Shown one piece after another: positions 7,912-13,703 of a stretch of 13,703 nucleotides of DNA. A program made the position numbers and the translations under genes. Source of the stretch: Planctomycetota bacterium (GTDB lineage: Bacteria; Planctomycetota; UBA1135; UBA2386); the NCBI GenBank assembly GCA_947455805.1, contig CANGSN010000036.1, positions 1 to 13,703 of the forward strand. The letters are read 5' to 3'. The notes under the pieces were generated by a model, which did no database searches, was not told the origin of the DNA, and saw only the letters and a list, made by a program, of their open reading frames with translations. Every line of letters starts with the position of its first letter. Positions within the stretch are counted from its first letter, which is position 1.

Positions 7912-8283
7912 GTGTTGGCGTTCCTCCCATCGCTCGGCTGGCAGGAGATGTTCCTGCTGGTCGTGATCGGCCTGTTGCTCTACGGGCGCGATCTGCCGTC
8001 GGCCGGTCGCAAGCTCGGCAAGGTCGTGGCGCAACTGAAGAGGACCTTCCACGACTTCAAGGACCAGATGGACCGCGACGAGTCGCTGCGCGAAGTGCGC
8101 AAGTCCATCGAGGAGGCCAAGCGCGAGGTCGACAACGCGACGTCGCTGCCGCGGGCGGTCGCCGATCCCGGGCGTGCACTGCGCGACCTCACGCACGAGG
8201 CGATGTCGACGCCGTTGCCGGAAGCGGCCGACGATCACCGCGACGGCGCGGGTTCCGGCACGAACGCCTCCAAGGCGAACTGA
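7912..8283 (+). CDS. TatA/TatB family twin-arginine translocase subunit
   Basis: From GTG at 7912 (TTG at 7915 also possible) this is 123 residues. It has the Tat layout: a short periplasmic N-terminus 'FLPSLGWQE' with a polar Glu12 at the start of a single membrane helix (12-24), then 'YGRDLPSAGRKLGKVV', where the family has 'FG-P-x-x-LP-x-x-x-x-x-x-G'. A long charged amphipathic helix follows (~35-72, 'FKDQMDRDESLREVRKSIEEAKREVD') and then a disordered tail. Tat subunits export folded proteins carrying a twin-arginine signal. The long charged helix and 123-residue length lean towards TatB rather than the ~80-residue TatA, but many phyla do not separate the two. No tatC is next to it. It converges with the GspE_N gene, leaving only 16 bases between stop codons. 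Confidence 0.85.
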   Translation: MLAFLPSLGWQEMFLLVVIGLLLYGRDLPSAGRKLGKVVAQLKRTFHDFKDQMDRDESLREVRKSIEEAKREVDNATSLPRAVADPGRALRDLTHEAMSTPLPEAADDHRDGAGSGTNASKAN

Positions 8284-8299
8284 TCACCGGCCGCCGCGA

Positions 8300-9022
8300 T
8301 CACGCCGTCGGCGGGGCGGCGGGCGGCGGTGTCTGCTGGCCCGCGGTCTTCGGCGGCGCAGTCGGCTTCAGCCCACCGCCACTCGGCGCGGCCGGTGCGG
8401 GCTTCGCGGCTTCCACCTTCTTCTTCGCCGGTTCCTTCGCCACCGGGTCCTTCGTCGCCATGTCGCCGGCGTCGAAGATGCTCATCCAATCGCCGTCGTT
8501 CGCCTTCGCCCCACCCGTGTTGCGCTTGCGCAGCGCCTCTTCGCGGCGCTTCTGCTCCGCTTCGAGCCACATCGGGTAGTCCTTGTGCATGTCGGTCAGG
8601 ACCTTCTTGTTCTCCGAGATCAGGCCAACGTACGGGAACAGGTCGCAGTTGTGCTCGCGCTGGATCTTGGCCATGTCGTCGAACGACAGGATGACCGGCA
8701 TCGCGATGCAGACGATGTCACCGAACACGTCGAGCGGGACGATCGTGTGCTGGAACAGCACTTCCTTGGGCAGCCGCTTCTTCGCGTCCTCGCTGATCTG
8801 GTAGTTGGCCGCCATCAGGAACGGCAGGTTGAAGTGCTCGGTGACGAGCTTGGCGAGGTCCCACTCGGTGATGTGGCCGCCGGTGACGAGGATCTGTGCG
8901 AACGCCTCGCCGTTCTTGTCCTGCGCGTAGAGGGCATCGGTGATGACCTCCGACGAGACCACCGCACGTTCGGTGAGGATCTCGGCGAGGCGGACCGATG
9001 TGAGTTTCTCGATGCCCTTCAC
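8300..9022 (-). CDS. Stand-alone GspE N-terminal (T2SSE_N/MshEN-like) domain protein
   Basis: A 240-residue cytoplasmic protein with no signal peptide. Residues ~10-68 ('VRLAEILTERAVVSSEVITDALYAQ', read in parts, then 'ITEWDLAKLVTEHFNLPFL') and ~75-147 ('ISEDAKKRLPKEVLFQHTIVPLDVFGDIVCIAMP' pattern) follow the two-part fold at the N-terminus of GspE/PilB/MshE secretion ATPases. The ATPase domain is absent. After a charged helix (152-168) comes a Lys/Ala/Pro-rich disordered tail (~188-240). Some MshEN domains bind cyclic di-GMP; I cannot show its ligand residues here. The likely start is GTG at 9022, preceded by GGGAGG; ATG at 9034 and GTG at 9049 are in-frame alternatives. It is 82 bases downstream of the MlaFE fusion and may share its transcript. 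A role as regulator or adaptor is inference. Confidence 0.75.
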   Translation of the reverse strand: MKGIEKLTSVRLAEILTERAVVSSEVITDALYAQDKNGEAFAQILVTGGHITEWDLAKLVTEHFNLPFLMAANYQISEDAKKRLPKEVLFQHTIVPLDVFGDIVCIAMPVILSFDDMAKIQREHNCDLFPYVGLISENKKVLTDMHKDYPMWLEAEQKRREEALRKRNTGGAKANDGDWMSIFDAGDMATKDPVAKEPAKKKVEAAKPAPAAPSGGGLKPTAPPKTAGQQTPPPAAPPTA

Positions 9023-9026
9023 GCGA

Positions 9027-9032
9027 CCTCCC
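9027..9032 (-). promoter_or_regulatory. Ribosome binding site deciding the start of the GspE_N protein
   Basis: Read on the minus strand, GGGAGG is followed by TCGC and then the GTG at 9022. No comparable site precedes the in-frame ATG at 9034 or GTG at 9049, so the shorter protein is preferred. The 4-base spacer is a little short. Confidence 0.5.
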
Positions 9033-9104
9033 ATCGGCCGCGTCTGCACCGGCTCTTGAGGCGCAGCCGCGGTGCCGACGAACGTTCCGCGCGGCGTGGC
9101 CCGA

Positions 9105-10616
9105 TCAGGCGTAGACCAGGAACGTGAGCCCGGCGTGCACGGCGAGCACCAGCGCCATGCCGACCACGATCGCGCGATTGACGGCCTCGCCGACCTCGGC
9201 GCCGGAGCGCTTCGGGCCGGTGCCCAGGTGGTAGCAGGTGACCGCGATCAGGTATCCGGACAGTGTGGTCTTGGCGAGCACGACCAGCATGTCGCGCGGA
9301 TCGACGCTCGCGAACCACGCCGTCGCCCATCCGACTGTCGTGAATCCCGACACCACGCGCGCAGCCAGGAACCCGGCGGCCGATGCGGCGACCACGCCGG
9401 CGAGCGTCACCAGCGGCATCGCCACGACCATGCCCCACACCAACGGCGTCAGCAGGTAGTCCGCTGGACGGATGCCCATCGTCTGCAGCGCCGCGATCTG
9501 GTTGGTGCGCTTCATCGTGCCGAGGCGCGCGGCGGCGCCGGCGACCATGCGCGCGGTGAAGAAGAACCCGGTCAGCAGCGGCACCAGCACCGCCGTCGCC
9601 ACCTTGCCGGTGCCGGTCAGCAGGCTGGACTCGAAGCCGCCGTGCACCGGGTTGTTCTTCAGCGCGAAGAACGTCGACAGGCCGCCGATGACGGCGCCGG
9701 CGATCGCGACGAACAGGATCGGCTCGCAGACGCAGCGGGCGACCGTCCGCAGGACGAGGCCGAGTTCGAACGGCGGCAGCCGCCGCAGCGACTCCATCAC
9801 CGTCTCGCCGATCGCCGCCAGTCGCAGCAGCAGGCGCCGCAGCGCGTGCACCGCCGCCGGTTCGCCGGCCTGCACGGCGCCGCTGCGGCGCACGTTCTCG
9901 GCCGGGCTCGGCTGGTAGTCGCGCCGTTCGAGGCGCAGCGTGCGCTGCTGGCGATCGAGCACGAGCACACCGTCGGCGATGCCGGCGAACGCGTCGAGAT
10001 CGTGCGTGATGACCAGCGTCGTGCGCTGCGCGTCCTGGTCGTGCGCTTCGCGCAGCAGTTTGGCGATCGTGCGCGCCGCCTCGGCGTCGAGGCCGGCGGT
10101 CGGCTCGTCGCACAGCAGCAACCGCGGCGACTGCGCCAGAGCGCGCGCGACCGCCAACCGCTTGCGCATGCCGCCCGACAACTGCGCCGGACGCGCGGGT
10201 GCGTGCTCGAGGCCCACCTGCGCCAGCAGGCCCGCTGCCAGCTTCGGCGAGCGGTCGGCGGCGCGCAGCGCCAGCTCGACGTTCTCGCGCGTCGTCAGCT
10301 CGTCGAGCAGGCCTTCGTCCTGCAGGATCGCTGCCACCTGGTCGCGCAGCGACTCGGGATGTTCCTCGGTGACCGGCTCGCCCCACGCCAGCAGCTCGCC
10401 GCTCATCTTCGGCGCCGGTTCGCGTGTCTCGACGAGCCCGGCGAGGATGCGCAGTAGCGACGACTTGCCGCCGCCGCTGGCGCCGACGAACGCGTAGAAG
10501 CCGTGCGTCGGCAGCTCGAGGTCGACGTCGGCGAGCAGCACGTCCTCGCCGTCGGGCCGCCGATGGGCGAGCCCGAACTTGCGGAACACCAGCGCCGGGC
10601 CGTGCTGTTCGCTCAT
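9105..10616 (-). CDS. MlaF-MlaE fusion: lipid-transport ABC ATPase and permease in one chain
   Basis: A 503-residue inner-membrane protein. Residues 1-~235 are an MlaF-type ATPase: Walker A GASGGGKSS (45-53), Q-loop Gln99 in 'AILQDEGLLDELTTREN', signature LSGGMRKR (146-153), Walker B LLLCDEPTAGLD (166-177; Asp170, Glu171) and His205. 'LQ..GL...LT..EN' and 'LSGGM.KR' are Mla-specific in style. Residues ~235-290 form a charged linker. Residues ~290-503 are an MlaE permease with the family segment 'RLGTMKRTNQIAALQTMGI' (364-382, usually E-LGTM) and a C-terminal 'RAIVVGMALVLAVHAGLTFLV' helix. Family members move phospholipids between the membranes with an MCE partner; the MCE gene is 4 bases upstream. 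MlaF and MlaE are normally separate chains, so the fusion is notable. Start 10616 is chosen because upstream codons overlap the MCE gene and look random. No MlaB gene is visible. Confidence 0.93.
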   Translation of the reverse strand: MSEQHGPALVFRKFGLAHRRPDGEDVLLADVDLELPTHGFYAFVGASGGGKSSLLRILAGLVETREPAPKMSGELLAWGEPVTEEHPESLRDQVAAILQDEGLLDELTTRENVELALRAADRSPKLAAGLLAQVGLEHAPARPAQLSGGMRKRLAVARALAQSPRLLLCDEPTAGLDAEAARTIAKLLREAHDQDAQRTTLVITHDLDAFAGIADGVLVLDRQQRTLRLERRDYQPSPAENVRRSGAVQAGEPAAVHALRRLLLRLAAIGETVMESLRRLPPFELGLVLRTVARCVCEPILFVAIAGAVIGGLSTFFALKNNPVHGGFESSLLTGTGKVATAVLVPLLTGFFFTARMVAGAAARLGTMKRTNQIAALQTMGIRPADYLLTPLVWGMVVAMPLVTLAGVVAASAAGFLAARVVSGFTTVGWATAWFASVDPRDMLVVLAKTTLSGYLIAVTCYHLGTGPKRSGAEVGEAVNRAIVVGMALVLAVHAGLTFLVYA

Positions 10617-10620
10617 GGCG

Positions 10621-12081
10621 TCACTGCGGGCGCAGGTCGGCGGGAACGTTCGCCAGCGGCACCACCTGCACCGGCTCGGGGCGCGCACCGAGGATGCCGA
10701 CCGCGCGGCCGCCGCTGCAGACGGCGCCTCCGAGCTTCTCGCCCGGAGCGGCGGGCAGCTGCGGCTCGGCGGCGAGCGGCAGACCATTCGGTCCCGACGC
10801 CCGCAGCTCGACCGCACCGGCGATCCCAGCCGCATCGAACGACAACTTCGCCGCCGGCGTGCAGATCAGGTCCGGCGGCACGTCGTCGAGCACGAGGGCG
10901 GCGAGGTCGGCACCGTTCGGATCGACCCAGACGCGACCGGCGCGGTGCACGCTGCCGCCGGCGAGCTGCACCTTGATCTGCTCCTCGTCGACGTCGGGAT
11001 CGCCACCGAACACGTCGGTCTCGGTGAACGCGCCGTCGACCAGGCTGCGCGCGGTGACGACGATGGCGCGGCCGGCGCGATCGAGGAACAACAGCCCGTT
11101 GCCCTGGCGATGGATCGGGTCGTCGGGACTCCAGGTGTCGCGTTCCACCGCGGTGTAGGTGATGGCGACGGTGACGACGTCGTCGGCCACCGGCTCGCGC
11201 GCCCGCTCCGTCTGGCGCAGCGCTTCGTTCGGCACCGCCGCCGGCTCCGCTTCCGGCCGGCTGGTGCGCGCCGCAGCGCGGTAGCCGTCGGTGACCGGCG
11301 CCCCGACGCCCGGCGCGCTGTAGTAGCTGACGTAGGGCGACAGCAGCGAACCGACGTCGCCGACGGTGAAGCCCGAGAACAAGGCACCGCTGACGTAGGG
11401 CCGCGCGACCCAGAACACCGACTTGTCGGTCACCGTCTGCCGGTGCTTGCGGGCGATGCGCAGCGTCACCTCGACGTGCGTGCCGGTCGGCGCCAGTTCG
11501 ACCGAACGCACGTCGCCGGTCGGCATGCCGCGGAAGAACACGGTCGAACCGGCGCGCAGGCCGTGGTTCTCGGGCACCAGCAGGCTCATCAGCAGGTCGC
11601 CGTGGCCGACCGGTTCGAGCGCTTCGGTCTCGGCCAGCGCCGGCGGTCGTTCGCGCCCGGCCAGCAGGCTGCCGGCGACCAGCGGCGAGCCGCGTTCGCC
11701 CGGCGTGTGGAACGCGAGGTAGGAGTCGCGCACCAGCGTGTCGAGCCCGGTGGCTCCGTCGGTCAGGCCGGCGAAGCGCGGCGTCACGATCCAGAAGGCG
11801 CTGTTGACGCAGGCGTGCCCGGCGGCGTGCGGCTGAAGCACCACGTGCGCCACCGCCTTGCCGCCGTCCTTGGCGATCGTCACCGCGCGCACGGTGCCGA
11901 CGGTGACGCCGCGGAAGCGCACGTCGGCGCCGGCCCGCAGGCCGCGCGCCTCGCGGAACTCGACCTGCAGCGCCATCCCGGGCAGCTGGTCGAGGTTGCG
12001 CAAGAGCCGCACCATCCAGAACGCGCCGGCGATCGCCGCCAGCAGCGTCAACGTTCCGATCAGATAGCGCAGACGATGCAT
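10621..12081 (-). CDS. PqiB-like MCE protein with a C-terminal HtrA-like (probably inactive) domain
   Basis: A 486-residue protein anchored by one N-terminal helix (7-25) and otherwise periplasmic. MCE domain 1 starts at ~36 ('LQVEFREARGLRAGADVRFRG', read in parts) and continues with the PqiB-style 'SAFWIVTPRF...GLDTLVRDSYLAF' (94-124). MCE domain 2 starts at ~162 ('HGLRAGSTVFFRGMPTGDV', 173-191), with 'SVFWVARPYVSG' at 221-232. MCE domains form hexameric rings that carry lipids between membranes. Residues ~295-486 do not look like a third MCE domain. They show a trypsin-like order instead: 'GNGLLFLDRAGRAIVVTARSLVDGA', then 'DPNGADLAALVLDD', then 'LGGAVCSGGRAVGIL'. The His position is Ser346, Asp392 is kept and the Ser position is Leu450. 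Start at ATG 12081 is preceded by GAGG 7 bases away. The MlaFE gene follows after 4 bases, so the two should work as one transporter. Confidence 0.88.
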   Translation of the reverse strand: MHRLRYLIGTLTLLAAIAGAFWMVRLLRNLDQLPGMALQVEFREARGLRAGADVRFRGVTVGTVRAVTIAKDGGKAVAHVVLQPHAAGHACVNSAFWIVTPRFAGLTDGATGLDTLVRDSYLAFHTPGERGSPLVAGSLLAGRERPPALAETEALEPVGHGDLLMSLLVPENHGLRAGSTVFFRGMPTGDVRSVELAPTGTHVEVTLRIARKHRQTVTDKSVFWVARPYVSGALFSGFTVGDVGSLLSPYVSYYSAPGVGAPVTDGYRAAARTSRPEAEPAAVPNEALRQTERAREPVADDVVTVAITYTAVERDTWSPDDPIHRQGNGLLFLDRAGRAIVVTARSLVDGAFTETDVFGGDPDVDEEQIKVQLAGGSVHRAGRVWVDPNGADLAALVLDDVPPDLICTPAAKLSFDAAGIAGAVELRASGPNGLPLAAEPQLPAAPGEKLGGAVCSGGRAVGILGARPEPVQVVPLANVPADLRPQ

Positions 12082-12103
12082 GGGCAGGCCTCGCGAGGAT
12101 GGC

Positions 12104-12125
12104 AGCGCCCGGTGGCCAGGGCGCT
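12104..12125. other. Hairpin upstream of the MCE gene
   Basis: AGCGCCC (12104-12110) pairs perfectly with GGGCGCT (12119-12125) around an 8-base loop. Next to it, 12089-12098 is the 10-base palindrome CCTCGCGAGG, directly before the MCE start. The pair could be an attenuator, an operator or chance in GC-rich DNA. The rest of the gap up to 12222 shows nothing recognisable. Confidence 0.3.
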
Positions 12126-12222
12126 CGGGAACGTGGCCGACGGGGGCCTCGCAACCGTCGGTGGTCTTCGATCCGCGACTTGCGAACCTGCGACCCCTTC
12201 CGCGCAGCGACGTCGGCAGCAG

Positions 12223-12276
12223 GCCGGTGTCACTGCGAAAGCCGGTGTCACTGCGCAAGCCGGTGTCACTGCGGTC
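12223..12276. repeat. Three tandem copies of an 18-base repeat at the gyrB stop codon
   Basis: Units at 12223-12240, 12241-12258 and 12259-12276 share the identical 15-base core GCCGGTGTCACTGCG followed by AAA, CAA and GTC. The core contains the odd palindrome GTGTCAC. The third unit runs into the gyrB stop codon (12275-12277). Slippage or a repeated protein-binding site would both fit; the function is unknown. Confidence 0.9.
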
Positions 12277-13702
12277 AGATGTCGATGTTGGTCGCTTCCA
12301 ACGCGTGCTGCTCGATGAACGCCCGGCGCGGTTCGACCTCGGGGCCCATCAGCACGGTGAAGATGCGGTCCGCCTCGACCAGGTCGTTGACGGTGACGCG
12401 GCGCAGCAGGCGGCGCGCCGGATCCATCGTCGACTCGAACAGCTGCGACGGGTTCATCTCGCCGAGGCCCTTGTACCGCTGGATGTCGAGGTCCTTCTCG
12501 CAGGTCTTCTGGATCAGGTCGACGGCCGCGAACAGGCTCTCGCTCTGCAGCGGCTCGCTGCCTTCGCTCTGCAGCACGTGCCACGCACCGGCGCCGTTGC
12601 CGGTCGTCCACGCCGCCGGCAAGCCCATCGCGTCGAGCTTCTGCAGCAGTGTGCGCACGTCGCCGCCGAGCAACAGCGCGAACGCCTCGACGTCGGCCTT
12701 GTCGCGCAGGAACGGCGAGTCCGGGCCCTCGTAGACCAGCAGGTCGCGGCCCTTCTGCGCGCGCAGCTTCTCGAGCTCGGCGGCGAGCTGCACCTCGGTG
12801 TCGAGGAAGCGACCCTGACCGCCGACCACGAACCACACCGCCGGCAACAGGCGATCGGGCACCGTCGCCGCCGCCAGGTACGGCAGGAACGGCACGCCGG
12901 CGTCGAGCGGCAGGCGGTTCTCCAGTTCGCGCAGCTTGGTGACGAGGTCCATCAGCTGGCGCAGCTCGCGGCCGCGCCACGTGCGACCGCCGTGCCGCAG
13001 CGACGTCTGGCCCAGCCCGAGTTCGGCCAGCAGGTTGACCTTGTCCTCCTCGGTGACCGCGTAGCGCTCGGTCTTGCCCTTCTTGATGCGATAGAGCGGC
13101 GGCTGCGCCACGTAGACGTGGCCGCGCGTCACCAGCTCCGGCATCTTGCGATAGAACAACGTCAGCAGCAGCGTGCGGATGTGCGAGCCGTCGACGTCGG
13201 CGTCGGTCATCACGATGACCTTGCCGTAGCGCAGCTTGTCGGTCTCGAACTCGTCGCCGAGGAAGCCGGTGCCGATCGCGCTGACGATCGTCTGGATCTC
13301 CTCGTGGTCGAGGATGCTGTCGACAGCCGCCTTCTCGACGTTCAGGATCTTGCCGCGCAGCGGCAGGATCGCCTGGTGGCTCATGCGGCCCTGCTTGGCG
13401 GTGCCGCCTGCCGAGTCGCCTTCGACCAGGAACAGCTCGGCTTCGTCGCGCGGCGTCCCCTTCTGGCAGTCGGCCAGCTTCGCCGGCAGACCGCCGCCCT
13501 CGAGCGCCGACTTGCGCCGCACGAGGTCGCGCGCCTTGCGGGCCGCTTCGCGCGCACGCAGCGCGTCGAGCGCCTTGCCGAAGATCGTCTTGGCGACGCT
13601 CGGGTTCTCCTCGAAGTGCGTGCGGATGCCGTCGCCGACGACGGTCTCCACCACCGACTGCACCTCGCGGTTGCCGAGCTTGATCTTGGTCTGCGACTCG
13701 AA
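12275..13702 (-). CDS. gyrB: DNA gyrase subunit B, C-terminal ~475 residues (start outside window)
   Basis: The frame is open to the right edge, where it reads 'FESQTKIKLGNREV', the GyrB sequence just before the TOPRIM domain. GyrB is the ATPase subunit of the A2B2 topoisomerase that introduces negative supercoils. TOPRIM motifs are intact: 'LFLVEGDSAGG' (near 13400-13435) with the catalytic Glu, and 'DADVDGSHIRTLLLTLFYR' (near 13150-13207) with the metal-binding DxD. 'PPLYRIKKGKTERY' follows. A ~165-residue insert (roughly 12530-13030) then separates this from the terminal 'QRYKGLGEMNPSQLFESTMDP' block. This insert is like the one in Gram-negative GyrB and absent from short GyrB and ParE types. 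The insert argues for GyrB over ParE. The protein ends 'HALEATNIDI', a normal GyrB end. It is transcribed towards the MCE gene with a 193-base gap. Confidence 0.96.
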   Translation of the reverse strand, partial: FESQTKIKLGNREVQSVVETVVGDGIRTHFEENPSVAKTIFGKALDALRAREAARKARDLVRRKSALEGGGLPAKLADCQKGTPRDEAELFLVEGDSAGGTAKQGRMSHQAILPLRGKILNVEKAAVDSILDHEEIQTIVSAIGTGFLGDEFETDKLRYGKVIVMTDADVDGSHIRTLLLTLFYRKMPELVTRGHVYVAQPPLYRIKKGKTERYAVTEEDKVNLLAELGLGQTSLRHGGRTWRGRELRQLMDLVTKLRELENRLPLDAGVPFLPYLAAATVPDRLLPAVWFVVGGQGRFLDTEVQLAAELEKLRAQKGRDLLVYEGPDSPFLRDKADVEAFALLLGGDVRTLLQKLDAMGLPAAWTTGNGAGAWHVLQSEGSEPLQSESLFAAVDLIQKTCEKDLDIQRYKGLGEMNPSQLFESTMDPARRLLRRVTVNDLVEADRIFTVLMGPEVEPRRAFIEQHALEATNIDI

Positions 13703-13703
13703 C

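Noticed and set aside
12223..12276. CRISPR or attachment site
   Set aside because: The 18-base units are directly adjacent with no spacers, and no integrase or tRNA gene is nearby.
10579..12318. A 579-codon open frame on the + strand opposite the MCE gene
   Set aside because: It is a shadow of the MCE gene, with Arg/Gly/Ala-rich composition and no recognisable motif. The short 'AGVTAxAGVTAxAGVTA' repeat at its end merely translates the 18-base DNA repeat.

Overview
The window is a GC-rich stretch of bacterial chromosome that is almost fully coding. The organism looks like a Gram-negative (diderm) bacterium. It has an LptD-like outer-membrane barrel fragment, a DUF481 barrel ending in phenylalanine, an Mla/MCE lipid transporter and a GyrB with the large insert inside its TOPRIM half. 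Short signal peptides ending in AQ, many genes without a clear Shine-Dalgarno site, a stand-alone GspE N-terminal-domain protein and a FUN14 protein would suit Planctomycetota or a neighbouring phylum. That placement is inference and is not proven here.

Layout from left to right. (1) 2-775 (+): C-terminal part of an LptD-like barrel. It converges with a DUF481 outer-membrane protein (990-2021, -). Between them lies a 110-base-period tandem repeat (two 83-base copies) carrying strong hairpins. (2) 2150-4849 (+): a tight three-gene unit of FUN14-domain membrane protein, fused substrate-binding/permease protein and ABC ATPase, apparently a polar amino acid importer. It ends in three consecutive hairpins (4840-4943) shared with the convergent gene. 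(3) 7756-4940 (-): an EttA-type ABC-F translation factor with a shortened C-terminus, followed 9 bases later by an Orc1/Cdc6-like AAA ATPase of unknown role. (4) 7912-8283 (+): a TatA/TatB family protein, divergent from ettA. (5) 12081-8300 (-): a PqiB-like MCE protein, an MlaF-MlaE fusion (ATPase plus permease in one chain) and a stand-alone GspE_N/MshEN-like protein. (6) 13702-12275 (-): the C-terminal ~475 residues of DNA gyrase B, running off the right edge, with an 18-base triplicate repeat at its stop codon.

How the genes work together: several concern the envelope (LptD-like, DUF481, MCE/MlaFE, Tat, importer). The MCE and MlaFE genes are 4 bases apart and should form one lipid-transfer machine: an MCE protein anchored in the inner membrane and driven by a one-chain ABC pump. 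The most unusual observation is that the C-terminal third of the MCE protein, where PqiB has its third MCE domain, resembles a trypsin/HtrA-like domain. The catalytic His and Ser positions appear replaced and the Asp is kept. The second theme is hairpin-rich DNA at convergent gene ends, with GTTC/GAAC tetraloops and no U-tracts.
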